Of a stretch of DNA of 35,671 bases, positions 9,659 through 22,800 are shown in pieces (within the stretch, counting starts at the first letter, position 1; every line of letters begins with the position of its first letter). The notes under the pieces were generated by a model. The model was not told the origin of the DNA. It did no database searches and was given only the letters and a program-made list of their open reading frames with translations. This DNA is from Methanobacteriota archaeon (GTDB lineage Archaea; Thermoplasmatota; Poseidoniia; Poseidoniales; Thalassarchaeaceae). The position numbers and the translations under genes were made by a program. The stretch is from NCBI GenBank assembly GCA_002726275.1, contig PBSO01000031.1, positions 1 through 35,671 on the forward strand. The letters are read 5' to 3'.

Positions 9659-10489
9659 TTGATCTAAGCCAATCAAAACGATGATTGGGGCTATGGAGAA
9701 TAATATGTTCTGGAAAAGTGACTTTGCCGAGGCTTGTGCCCTCTTTGTGACACGATCCTGAATCTCCTGATCGAACTTCTCCATGGCCGCGGTTGCTGGT
9801 TCCTTTACCTTGCCCAGGATCTCCTCAAGAGCGTCGGCACCCATGTCTAGGAATCCGTACAAAGCTTCCTTCAGGGGATTGTTTTGTGGTACGATGGTAG
9901 CGACCCCATCTTCCTCGTAGTCAAGGTCGATTACGTCTCTCCATGGCCTGGGGATACCCGTCTCAGTGACGTTCTGTAGTATCTGGCGACCGACAACAGC
10001 CCCCTGCACCACCATCTTGGCAGTGCTAAGATTGTACTTCGAAATGGTTTGGATGTCCCTACGGGAGCGCATGACCTTTGAGAAGTCCGACAGGAGCCAA
10101 GCGGACCCAGCGACAATAAGGAGGATAACTCCCAACTGAGGAGTCTCGTCCCACGTCGGCCAACCAATGGGACCTAGGAAGTGCCTTGCACCAATGGCTA
10201 TCAATGCAGGGAGGATGAATGCCATCACCTCGTTAGCGACTATCAACCAGAATCCCCTGACAGGCAATGACTTGATCTGTGCCAAGAACCACCTGATGTG
10301 CTTGGTCCTCTCTCCAGGAGGGGCATATGTGTTGATCAAGTCTATCAGTGGGGGCGAGACAAAAACTAGTCTCATGATGAATGGTATGGCAAGCATCAGA
10401 ATATACGCGTCCCAAGGTGAAGCGGGGGGCATGCTGGGGATGGCAAACGCGTCCGCCATGTGCGCACTGAGGAGCGCAACAGCAATCAA
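9650..10489 (-). CDS. hypothetical multi-pass membrane protein
   Basis: 279-aa ORF with several hydrophobic segments and a C-terminal amphipathic region plus TM. Confidence 0.72.
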   Translation of the reverse strand: MIAVALLSAHMADAFAIPSMPPASPWDAYILMLAIPFIMRLVFVSPPLIDLINTYAPPGERTKHIRWFLAQIKSLPVRGFWLIVANEVMAFILPALIAIGARHFLGPIGWPTWDETPQLGVILLIVAGSAWLLSDFSKVMRSRRDIQTISKYNLSTAKMVVQGAVVGRQILQNVTETGIPRPWRDVIDLDYEEDGVATIVPQNNPLKEALYGFLDMGADALEEILGKVKEPATAAMEKFDQEIQDRVTKRAQASAKSLFQNILFSIAPIIVLIGLDQLI

Positions 10490-10512
10490 CCCCTCTACGG
10501 AATATGGATAAT

Positions 10513-10950
10513 TTATCTTCTAAAGCTAGACAGGGTCTCTGCCTGCGTCATCGCAGTCCGTAAGAGGAAGAAGGCGATTATGCACCCAACGAAGAAGCTA
10601 CCACCAACATACACATGAGTCTCGAACATGAGTATCCCGATGGCAGTCAGGGACAGATAGGAAACCGTCTGACAAATCAGTGACAGTCTCTGTAGCATGA
10701 CATACTCCATCTCGTGAACGTTCGACGCATCCTGGATATACGAGTTGATGAGGAAGAATATGGCCTGGAACGGGAGAGCTGCAGCGAGAATGGCTAGACA
10801 CGCCACCGTCACCATCTCGGGATTGTCAGGGTCTAGCTCTAGGCCGCGAAACAGGAGGTTACCCGTATTCAGACCGATTATCGCCGCATGGATTGCCCAA
10901 GCCTTCCCGGCTGGGTTTTCTCCTCCATCCGCCCCTACTGGAACAACCAT
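10513..10950 (-). CDS. hypothetical membrane protein, about four TM segments
   Basis: 145-aa ORF with hydrophobic segments, just upstream of and co-directional with 9650..10489. Confidence 0.68.
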   Translation of the reverse strand: MVVPVGADGGENPAGKAWAIHAAIIGLNTGNLLFRGLELDPDNPEMVTVACLAILAAALPFQAIFFLINSYIQDASNVHEMEYVMLQRLSLICQTVSYLSLTAIGILMFETHVYVGGSFFVGCIIAFFLLRTAMTQAETLSSFRR

Positions 10951-11033
10951 GGAATGCTGCCATCCGATTCACCATTGAAGGTTACTCTGCCAGAGATAGT
11001 TTGTGAGAGGGTTGTAGGAGTTGTGAAGGAGTC

Positions 11034-12054
11034 TCAGACCCCTGGTGCCCTTCCCCTCATCATCCTCCTCCAGATGGGAGGGACCAGGCATGGCCACCAG
11101 CACGCATAGTAACCCGATGGAAGGGTCGGAGCATCGGGATATGGCCTGAGCTTCCAGAATGGTACCGATGCGTGAAGATGGTGATCGGAGTGCCTCGTTA
11201 GCTCGAGAAGGCTCCACCTTGACCACCTTGCCTCGGTGTTCCAAGCGTGTTCTTCCTCGAACTTCCTTGAGCCGTCCTCCCTCCTCAGTCCCCAGTGCCT
11301 GATGTAATTTACATACTCGAGCGTCATTATTGCTATCAGGGAAAGGATCCCCCATCCAACGAGAACTGGAAGGGCCCATTGTAATCCAGCGTAGTGCCCC
11401 ACTGCTAGGGATGAAATCAGGAGGATCTGTAGCGCGAGCCCCCTCCACGAGGGGTTCGAGAATCCGGTCCTGCCCTTGCGATTGTGGACTCTCACAGAGG
11501 AGGCGAACTGCCCTGGTATGGTGGAAATCCAGAACGCCCAGATTCCTTGCTCGTAAGTCGCACTGGCGGGGTCCAGGTCGGTTGCCACGTTCTTGTGGTG
11601 GTTGTGGTTGTGCTCGGTTGTGAAGTGAGGGTAGTTGATGCTGAAGAGAAGGGCCCTCGCCAATCGCCATCCGGGACTCTTGGGCCTCTTGTGGCCTAAC
11701 TCGTGGGCAGTGACGATGGCTGAGGCAGCTGCCACTAGGCCCGTGGACAGAGATGCTGCAATTAGCCACCGTGTCAGACCCTCCGAGGACGCGAAATAGA
11801 CGAATGACCCGAGCATCACGAAATGAAGCATCCCATGTACCCACAGGAGGGCCTCGAAGGGGGTTCCGGACTCCCTCGGGGGACGGGGATTCTTCGATTC
11901 ACCCATGGCCAAGTCAAGAAGAGGACCAACTCCCCAGATGAAGACGACACCCATCAGCGTGTACGCGCCACCCAGAATGTTCCCGGATATCGCGAGTCCT
12001 GGGCTTATTAGCCCCAGCAAGTGAACCGGCCAAGGCTCGGGGGAGAGTTCTGGC

Positions 12055-12062
<8 letters not shown>
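11034..12062 (-). CDS. alkB: AlkB-family (alkane 1-monooxygenase-like) membrane di-iron hydroxylase
   Basis: Histidine boxes HELGHKR, TEHNHNHHKNVATDLDPASA, and LTRHSDHHLHA...YPDAPTLPSGY; plus NYIRHWGLRRE in the place of the AlkB NYxEHYGL motif. Start MSEPELSPEP at 12062 overlaps the msrA stop. Confidence 0.85.
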
Positions 12063-14622
<2,560 letters not shown>

Positions 14623-14674
14623 TTTCCCTCTCCATGACTATTAGTCTGGCCTCCCTAGGAAGGCTGTGTCTCAG

Positions 14675-15313
14675 ATGCGCATTGAGGGAGCCTACTCCCC
14701 TATCAGCGAGCCATCCCCATGGTGGTTGAGGGGACTTGCCATCTTCATGGGCCTGATGGCCATTTTCTACGCGTTCAACTCATTGATTACCGCGGTCACG
14801 CCAATGCTCATCTCCGAGTTCACTGACATGGAATGGGAGGATATTGAGGAATACCCCGAGGATGGGAGCGACGAGGAGAAAGAAGAGTGGGAGGAGGGGA
14901 AGTTGGCCTGGGAGGACATGCAGGACTACACGGACGAGATGATGGAGTTCATGGGTCCGGTGGCGTTACACAGCGGGCTGCTTGCCATAATAGGCCTAGC
15001 CAGCGCAGTCCTTCTGTGGACCAACAGGGAATCGGGAATCAAGGCCGTCGGGGCATGGATAGCCGTCAATTTCGCAGGAGGCGTCTGGATGATGTGGAAG
15101 ATGTCAGAAATAGGCTTCACACCAATCGACGACTACGGCCCGGAGGCAGGGGGGACTGCGATTCCCGACATGGTGAATCAGATCTCAATGGTGGCCGGGG
15201 TCGGCCAAATAGCGATCTGCAATGGCATGATGCTGGCCCTACTGGTGCTTGTTGCTAGCAAGTCCAAGCCGGAGACCTCCTTCGACATCCCATCTGGATT
15301 CCGAGAATCCTAG
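14675..15313 (+). CDS. hypothetical membrane protein with acidic extramembrane segment
   Basis: TM segment followed by very acidic DMEWEDIEEYPEDGSDEEKEEWEEGKLAWEDMQDYTDE, then further TMs. Confidence 0.75.
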   Translation: MRIEGAYSPISEPSPWWLRGLAIFMGLMAIFYAFNSLITAVTPMLISEFTDMEWEDIEEYPEDGSDEEKEEWEEGKLAWEDMQDYTDEMMEFMGPVALHSGLLAIIGLASAVLLWTNRESGIKAVGAWIAVNFAGGVWMMWKMSEIGFTPIDDYGPEAGGTAIPDMVNQISMVAGVGQIAICNGMMLALLVLVASKSKPETSFDIPSGFRES

Positions 15314-15353
15314 AGTCACTATGTTCAAGTGGCTCCCGCGATAGGGAGAGTGT

Positions 15354-15689
15354 ATGGAACAAGTAGTGAATGGAGTGCTAGTGGTGAATACAGAGACTAT
15401 ACCGGGGAAGCTGATTACGGAGACGCTGGGAGTCGTTAGCGGATCAACGGTCAGGGCCAAGCACCTTGGGAAGGATATCTTCGCAGGCCTCAAGAACATT
15501 GTCGGAGGGGAGTTGGTACAGTACACCGAGCTCCTCCAGGAGTCTCGTCAAGAGGCAGTTGGGAGGATGGTGGCTGACGCGATGTCGCTTGGTGCGACGG
15601 CGATAGTCAACGTCAGATTCGCTACATCCGCAATCACGGCGGGCGCTGCAGAGCTCTTCGCCTATGGGACTGCCGTGAAGTACGAGTAA
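15354..15689 (+). CDS. YbjQ/UPF0145 family protein
   Basis: VNTETIPGKLITETLGVVSGSTVRAKHLGKDIFAGLKNIVGGELVQYTELLQESRQEAVGRMVADAMSLGATAIVNVRF is typical YbjQ. Confidence 0.9.
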   Translation: MEQVVNGVLVVNTETIPGKLITETLGVVSGSTVRAKHLGKDIFAGLKNIVGGELVQYTELLQESRQEAVGRMVADAMSLGATAIVNVRFATSAITAGAAELFAYGTAVKYE

Positions 15690-15703
15690 TCGGAGGTCTT
15701 TCG

Positions 15704-16240
15704 ATGGCTGCTGAAATTCCATTGGCGTTGGTAGTAACGGGCTTGTGCCTAGGGCCATTTCTCCTATTGGGCTTGATAGGGACGCTGTGGGGCTTCGCTT
15801 ACCCATTTGTGTTCCTCTGGGGGATGTTTACCAGCGGAGGTAAGCTTGACAACATGATTGAGGAGACAAACAGCAGAGAGAGGTCCACCAAAGGGTCGCT
15901 GGGGAAGGATCCCCTGACAACCATTGACGGTGGTTTCAGAAGTGATATTTCTGAGGCTGGTCTGGTATACGCGAGCGGGGTCTTCGGACCCAGTCACTGG
16001 CACCTCCTCATCGCTCGGTTCAACAATCTCTTTGGCGGCTCGGTGACTATTTTCCAGAAGGTCATATCCGCAGGCAGGGCAGAGGTCATGCAGAGGCTCC
16101 GGGAGAATGCCTTGGCAGCTGGTTGGGATGAGGTGATCAATGTCAGGATAGACACAGCAGACATGACCCCACAGGGAATGCCGACCGGGGCGAAGGGCGT
16201 CGAGGTGTTCGCCTACGGAACTGGTATCAGGTACTCCTAG
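15704..16240 (+). CDS. YbjQ-like protein with N-terminal transmembrane segment
   Basis: C-terminal half (AEVMQRLRENALAAGWDEVINVRIDTAD...GVEVFAYGTGIRYS) is similar to the preceding YbjQ; N-terminus is hydrophobic. Confidence 0.8.
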   Translation: MAAEIPLALVVTGLCLGPFLLLGLIGTLWGFAYPFVFLWGMFTSGGKLDNMIEETNSRERSTKGSLGKDPLTTIDGGFRSDISEAGLVYASGVFGPSHWHLLIARFNNLFGGSVTIFQKVISAGRAEVMQRLRENALAAGWDEVINVRIDTADMTPQGMPTGAKGVEVFAYGTGIRYS

Positions 16241-17721
16241 GACTCGTCGTATATCGGCGACTCGTCGAGGTGCATCGCGAGATTGAACAGCCACCAGGAG
16301 ATCAAGTCGAATGACTCGACTAGGTTCTGTACCCCTGTACCATTGTCGGTGACCATCATGTCAATCATCGTCTCGAGGTTGTCGCACGGCCCATGATAGC
16401 AGTCTGAGCCCCCAGTGAGTGAGCCGAAGTCCATCGAGACCACTCCTAGCTGGTCCGCTATCCTCTCGTAGTCGCTCCTGCCCCTCTGGGACTCATGCAC
16501 CGAGATGGAGAGCCTCTTCTGGTCACTCGAGTCAACGTCCTTCATCGAGGCATAGCCTTCGGTATGGTAAATTTCTCTTCCAAGTCGTAATGCCTCGGAG
16601 ATGTTGTTGTTGTTCGAGCCTATCCATTCGGCCAGTCTGATCATTGGCCACTGCTCATTGAGTTGGTTATCCGTCTCAGGAATAATATCCACAACCAAAG
16701 TGTAGTATCCAGGCCAGTTGGTACCCACTGCATCAGCGTTTAGATAGTTAGAGAGAGTTACTCCTGCAGGGATATTATCGATCCACCTGTCGACCCCGTC
16801 ATAGCCGTTCTCCTCGTTGGACCAGAAGCACACCACGATTGTTCTGCGGTGATCGAACTGAGCCAGTCCCCTAGCAGCCTCCAGTACCAGAGCGACCCCG
16901 GCTCCATTGTCATGCGCACCTATTTGCGCACCCCCTCCGGGGGGGCTTCCTGGCTCAGCGATGTCGAGGTGCGCGCCTAATACCAGCCACTCGTCTGGAA
17001 ACATTGTTCCTTCCTTGTAGCCACAGACATTGACGGCATAGGAGAAATCTGAGATCCAGTATCTGTGGACCTGTGAGTCATATCCCATCCCTTGCAGCTC
17101 TCCCTGCATGAAATTGGCGGCCCTCATGTATGTCGGATCATTGAGAGTAAAGGGGCCCCATCGCTGATTGTAACCAGAATCAGGGTCAGCGAATTCCTCC
17201 AACCACACAAAGGCATTGAGGCCGTCAATAATTCCGGTTCCATGCAGAGACCCTTCCTCGGGAGAGTAGCCAGACCTGTTCTCCCTGGCCACGGGCACTT
17301 GGACGTGCGTGTATGGCGAGTCGTTGAACTCAGGAGAGTAGAACCACTCCTCCCAGCTCTGGTTTGTCTCTCTCAAAGGCCACTCTATGCGTCCTTCCTG
17401 CCCAAGGAGGAAATATGCGGAGTCGATATTTGAGGGTGCTATCATTTCAACTGATTGAACGCCTGAACCACTGAAATGAAGGGTGGTCCCATTGACCACG
17501 AATCCGGATGCAGTGTCGATTATCAGATAGGGGATATGGACGCTCATTGACCTGGATGCAATTATCTCGACCTCTTGTAACTGGGCTCCTACAAGAGTAC
17601 CTGGACTGACCTCTAGATCTTCTGCGGGGATGAGTGGGGCGTCGGCATCGGAGGTGAGGCAGCCCTGCAGGGTACCTGAAAAGATGACCAGAGCGAATCC
17701 AATCGCAGCAATACGTCGCAT
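16237..17721 (-). CDS. M28-family zinc peptidase, predicted lipoprotein
   Basis: Lipobox-like GFALVIFSGTLQGC; M28 motifs VLGAHLDIAEPG, GAHDNGAGVALVLEAARGL, CFWSNEENGYDGV. Confidence 0.85.
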   Translation of the reverse strand: MRRIAAIGFALVIFSGTLQGCLTSDADAPLIPAEDLEVSPGTLVGAQLQEVEIIASRSMSVHIPYLIIDTASGFVVNGTTLHFSGSGVQSVEMIAPSNIDSAYFLLGQEGRIEWPLRETNQSWEEWFYSPEFNDSPYTHVQVPVARENRSGYSPEEGSLHGTGIIDGLNAFVWLEEFADPDSGYNQRWGPFTLNDPTYMRAANFMQGELQGMGYDSQVHRYWISDFSYAVNVCGYKEGTMFPDEWLVLGAHLDIAEPGSPPGGGAQIGAHDNGAGVALVLEAARGLAQFDHRRTIVVCFWSNEENGYDGVDRWIDNIPAGVTLSNYLNADAVGTNWPGYYTLVVDIIPETDNQLNEQWPMIRLAEWIGSNNNNISEALRLGREIYHTEGYASMKDVDSSDQKRLSISVHESQRGRSDYERIADQLGVVSMDFGSLTGGSDCYHGPCDNLETMIDMMVTDNGTGVQNLVESFDLISWWLFNLAMHLDESPIYDES

Positions 17722-17752
17722 TGGGTACGGATATGAGTGACTCGTATATGAG

Positions 17753-18862
17753 TTGGGCAGAACGAGTCAGTTTCAAGACGTGTTGTCCACACGCAGGTAC
17801 CTCAGACACGGCCCCTCTGCGGGATTCGGAGTCGGGGGTGAGTGCTTGCAGAGTCCCGTGACGAAGATTGACCCGGTTATCGCCGCACGCCTTTCCAAGC
17901 AGAAATATCAGCTGGTAGGAGAGCATGGCGGAGTGAAGACTTGCCACTGGACAAAGCAGAGCCTGATCGCTGACAGGTCCTGCTACAAGGGGACTTTCTA
18001 CGGTATCGAGAGCCATGGTTGCATGCAAATGGCTCCTAATGTGGATACTTGCAACCTGGGATGCACATACTGCTGGAGGGAGCCTCACTCGGACACCCTG
18101 AACAAGATCGACGATGACCCTTACGAGTTGTACCTGGAATCAGTGAGGGGGCACCGGAGACTGCTCACGGGATTCGGTGGGAACCCCAAAGCGGACCCTG
18201 AGAAGTTCGCAGAGGCGCAGAACCCGAAGCACGTCGCGATATCCCTGAATGGGGAACCCACTCTGTATTCCAGGCTCGGGGAGTTCCTGGACATCTGCCA
18301 CCAGCATGGCACCTCCACGTTCCTAGTCACCAACGGCAGCCTGCCCAAGGTGATCGAGAACCTCGACACCCTCCCAACCCAGCTCTACGTCTCCGTGGAT
18401 GCGCCGAACAAGGAGCTATTCGATAGGCTATGCAAGCCCAAGTTCGACCAAGGTGCCTTCCACAAGCTCGAGCAGACCCTGGAGCTTCTGCCGAGCCTCG
18501 ATACGAGGACAGTGTGTAGGCACACCCTGATCAAGCACGAGTCACTGGGCCATCACAAGGACTACGCCCGCTTGGACAACATCGCCAATCCGGACTTCAT
18601 CGAGGCGAAGGGGTATGTGAACGTCGGGAATAGCCGGAACAACCTCTCTATAGAGAACATGCCGACGCACCAGGAGATACTCGATTTCTCCAATACCCTC
18701 GCCCCCCTAGTCGGGAGGGAGGTTCTTTCTGACAGGAGGGAGAGCCGAGGGGCGCTGATTGGCAGGGAGATGATCCCGGTAACCCTCCCTCAGAAGGTTA
18801 GGGACCTGCCGAAAGATCTCGGCATAGCCAAGCCACAGAGATTCCTGCTCCCTCAAGCCTGA
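17753..18862 (+). CDS. taw1: 4-demethylwyosine synthase (TYW1/Taw1), radical SAM
   Basis: KQKYQLVGEHGGVKTCHWTKQSLIADRSCYKGTFYGIESHGCMQMAPNVDTCNLGCTYCWREP (radical SAM CxxxCxxC). The true start may be GTG at about 17858 (VTKIDPVIAARLSKQ...). Confidence 0.92.
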   Translation: MGRTSQFQDVLSTRRYLRHGPSAGFGVGGECLQSPVTKIDPVIAARLSKQKYQLVGEHGGVKTCHWTKQSLIADRSCYKGTFYGIESHGCMQMAPNVDTCNLGCTYCWREPHSDTLNKIDDDPYELYLESVRGHRRLLTGFGGNPKADPEKFAEAQNPKHVAISLNGEPTLYSRLGEFLDICHQHGTSTFLVTNGSLPKVIENLDTLPTQLYVSVDAPNKELFDRLCKPKFDQGAFHKLEQTLELLPSLDTRTVCRHTLIKHESLGHHKDYARLDNIANPDFIEAKGYVNVGNSRNNLSIENMPTHQEILDFSNTLAPLVGREVLSDRRESRGALIGREMIPVTLPQKVRDLPKDLGIAKPQRFLLPQA

Positions 18863-19851
18863 ACCATGGGCCTGCTGGAGCCACATTCGGGACATAGCTG
18901 CTCCACACTGTCACCATACTCATACTTGCAAGCTGGGCAAGTAGCCGCGAGTTTCATCTCAGACTTGCCATCGATGTCTATCCTCTCTTCTGATACCCTC
19001 TCAAGGTTTATCGAATCGCGCACGATATCAGGAATCTCAAATCTACCAGGGCCACCAATTTGCGTTAGTATGTCTGGGGGCAGGGTCACCGTTCCTGTTT
19101 CGTCAATGATTAGCTCACGGCTGCCCGATAGGTCTCCGATATCAACATCTGTTCCGTGTTGAGCGACGAAGCGTCCGTCTCTGAGCTCAAGTGACCGCTC
19201 ACAGAAGGCGGCGACCTCCCTGTTGTGAGTAACTAGGAAGAATGCTACATCCTCTTGCTTGTGAAGCGTTTTGAACAGATCTAGGACCTCTCTGCTGGTA
19301 ATCGGGTCCAGTGCTCCTGTCGGCTCATCGGCCAGAATAAGTTTGGGCTTTGTAATTAGTGCTCGAGCTATCGCAACCCTTTGCTGCTCGCCCCCAGATA
19401 GTTCCTCGGGCATTCCGCGAGCCCTGTCTCCCATACCAAGACGGTCCAGTAATATCTGTGCCTTGGCCCTGGCTTCTCCGGGTAGGACACCCTGATGTCG
19501 TAGCGGCTGGGCAACATTGTCCAATGCGTTGAGATGGGGTAGCAGATTAGAGTCTTGGAAGATGAAAGATACTGTGTTCTGACGGTGTTCGACCAATTCA
19601 TGGCCAGTCATTCGAGTCAGGCCCTTTCCAGCCAACGAGACCTTTCCTGCAGATGGTTTCATCAATCCTCCAAGGCTCTTTAGAAGTGTTGACTTTCCTG
19701 ATCCAGATGGTCCGATTACTGCGACTGCTTCGCCGTCGTAGACTGTGACATGAATCCCCCTCAGTGCCACCACGTTTCCATCCTCAGCATTGGATTCGTA
19801 TACGTGATATAGGCTCTCAGCCTTCAGAATCTCGTTATCGTGTGTACCCAT
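18853..19851 (-). CDS. ABC transporter ATP-binding protein (LolD/MacB-type) with C-terminal zinc ribbon
   Basis: Walker A GPSGSGKST, signature LSGGEQQRVAIARAL, Walker B LILADEPTGALD; C-terminal CPACKYEYGDSVEQLCPECGSS. Confidence 0.93.
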   Translation of the reverse strand: MGTHDNEILKAESLYHVYESNAEDGNVVALRGIHVTVYDGEAVAVIGPSGSGKSTLLKSLGGLMKPSAGKVSLAGKGLTRMTGHELVEHRQNTVSFIFQDSNLLPHLNALDNVAQPLRHQGVLPGEARAKAQILLDRLGMGDRARGMPEELSGGEQQRVAIARALITKPKLILADEPTGALDPITSREVLDLFKTLHKQEDVAFFLVTHNREVAAFCERSLELRDGRFVAQHGTDVDIGDLSGSRELIIDETGTVTLPPDILTQIGGPGRFEIPDIVRDSINLERVSEERIDIDGKSEMKLAATCPACKYEYGDSVEQLCPECGSSRPMVQA

Positions 19852-19852
19852 T

Positions 19853-22800
19853 TCACTCCCCCTTCAGTACCACAGCCAAATCCGCTTGCAGTGCTCTCCT
19901 CGTTGTGTATAAGAGAGCCAATACAACGGCAATCAAGACAGAGAGATTAACTAATCCCAAATCAAACCATGGCCAGACTAAATCTCTGCTAATCGTAGTC
20001 GATTGGCCCCCGAAAATCTGGAAGATGAATCCGAAAACCGCGAAGAATCCGTTGAAAGAGTAGGCAACAGCCAATCCGAGGGCGACACCCATGGCCATGC
20101 TTGCCATGATTATTGATAAGATCTCAAACAGAACCAATCTAATCACCTGATTTGAGCTTGCTCCGATTGCTTGCAGAATCGCCAACTCGCGCTTGCGTTG
20201 GGTGAGCACTAGAGAGAGGAAAACAAATGCCGAGGCTACAGAAGCCAGAGATGCGACCACGAATTGCAGACTTAATAGCCCCGGGGTGCCGAAAATCAAA
20301 CCTCCATTTCTCTCTACTTCCCTGTGAGTTGAAGACCAGTCTGTGACTGAAGAGGTTTCAGCGTCGGCAGTTAACTCTGCATTGAGTGTTCTGAGAGCAT
20401 CTCCACAGTTGTCATCGGTCTGATCGCATAATTCGAAGAACCATCTGCTGGAAGAGAAGGAATCTGCTACAGAATCACCAACCATTTGGCGGTATGTCTT
20501 CTCTCCAACCACCAAAGATTGCTCAGTCTCTGTTGTACTTAGGCCGGGAATCCACTCATGTTTCCCCATGTATGTTAGGTTGGCCTCAGTCACAGTAACG
20601 GTGATAATTGGTACAAAATCGGGGCTTAACCCCTCGAATTCATATGCCTTGTACTCGAAAGTGAAATAGGCCTCATCAGAATCAACGTCGAGGATTTCGA
20701 CTGCTGCTTCTCCTGCTGTGAATCCATTCCCTGACCATTGACTGACGACCATATCAATGTCATCACCGGGAACTGACTGCTTGTCCCAGTGCAAGGTATC
20801 CTCGTGACCATCAAAAACAATCCAGGTAGTAAGGACGGCTCCTTCTCCCTTTGGATTGGTGAATATACTGGATACCGCGGTAGCGGACTTGACTTGCTTC
20901 ACCTCAGGATCGTCGGCACGAATAATCGCCTCAGTGACTATGGCAATCGCTTCCTGCTCGGTCACTGGTTGGGTGAATTGGACTTGGATATCCGCGCCGG
21001 ACTGGGCTGAGGCTGTCCTCTCATCAACTACCGTACCGGTATATCCCTGAACTGCAGCTAGTGTCACAATTGACAGGGTGAGGAGCATGATGACTGCCAA
21101 GCGACTAACTGACTCGCTGGAACCGGATCCGCGGAGTCCCCGCTTGATGTCTGAAATTGCCGGTGACCATGAAAGCAGTGCTGAGAAGATCTTTGGCCCT
21201 GCAGCTCCGATTCTGCCAAGAACAAGAGCACCGCCAATCCACAAGCAGAAAGGTCCGAAGAGTTTGACAACTCCATCAATGAAAAACCCGGTGAGTATCC
21301 CTTCTGAACCAGGGTTTGTGGATTCAATCCAACTATCGGCGAATGCCAATAATCCGACGATGAATATAATCGTGTGTAGCCAATATTTCGGTTTGCTCTT
21401 GGCAGAGACCTTTCTGACACCTTCATCAATCTCGATATTGAGGAATTCCTTGGTTCTGCCATAGCCTAACAGATAGGCCAGTCCAACCGTCAAAAGTACT
21501 GTGAATATGGTGGAGAGTAGACTGAGGACGGGATTAACATCGATTTCAGTGGCCCTGAATTCTAGGAATCCGACAGCATCCAAAACGAGAGGAACTGCGA
21601 GCATCGCAATTAGATATCCTGAGAGCCAGGCGACAATGCTGAATACGGTTACTTCCGACATGACCATGCTCGTAAGCCCGCGTTCGGTTCCACCAATTAC
21701 GCGGTGAATGGAAATCTCCCTCTTCCTCTGTTCGAGGGATAGTATAAGTCCGTAAATCAGGACTGAGAATGAGAGTATGACAATTGGAATCATCAGGATG
21801 TAATCAAACAACTGAATCAATGCTAGGAAGAATTCCAAGAATCCTATCGTGGAGGAAATAAGATCATTGTATTCCACTTCAATCTGAGCATCTGTGTATG
21901 TAGCAGATTCAATCTCTTTCTTGATTTCACCTAGCCAGTTCTGGGCATCATTGGTTGAACTAGTGGGAACTAGATTACGATCTACTGCAAGCCCCAAGTA
22001 GCCATGATCGTTTTCCATTAGGATTAGTTTTTGTTCATCACTGAGGACTGAATCTGTGATGACTAGCGGATTGAATAGAAGAGTTGGATTTCCTGCTCCT
22101 GCCTCGGAAAGTATTCCTGCCACTCTGAGGTTCTCTACAGTCATGTTTACTCTACAGAACATGTATCCGCTTTGCTCGATTCTTGCTGTACCTGTGCAGT
22201 CATCAAATCCATCATTGATATTCTCAAACGAGAGATAATCAGTGACGTAGGTGAACGTGAGTGAGTCAATCGTATCGTTTACGGAGACGCCTGCCTGAGA
22301 TGCGATTCTGAGTGGAAGCAAGATAGAACGGTTTGAGGAAGCGTCATCGGGAAGAGGCCAAGTGCCATACAAAACCTGCTTGGCGTGTCTTTCTCCTAAC
22401 TCTCCGTCCCAAATCCCGTCTCCGTAGAAACGAACGATCCTTTGATCATTTATCGGAGGTCCGAAATCACCGGCTTCGGGATAATCCCAACTTACATTGG
22501 CCCAATCACCTGTCGACCCGGTGGCTGAGATTACATTCAGTGGCTGAGGGACCACAAAACCGTCATCTCCGAATCCCCCACTCCATCTGACTCCTTGACG
22601 CCCATACACAATCCCGCAGTCTGAGAATTCTTCCATTACTACGAAATCATCACACATTGACTCCCAAAGAACTGAATCATTGGTTCTGCCATCTGCATCT
22701 GAGCCGGGTTCATCAGCAAAGTCCACCTTAGCATCGAAGGTATCGTTCTCAAGAGAATACTGCAGGAATGCCTGAGAAAGCCCCACAGAGTAGGCTAGAA

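Noticed and set aside
11450-11470. Second T-loop-like GGTTCGAGAATCC
   Set aside because: Inside alkB coding sequence with no cloverleaf context.
10969-11844. 291-aa minus ORF inside the alkB region
   Set aside because: Alternative frame of the AlkB gene; low-complexity, Arg/Ser/Pro-rich translation without domain motifs, while the overlapping frame has clear histidine boxes.
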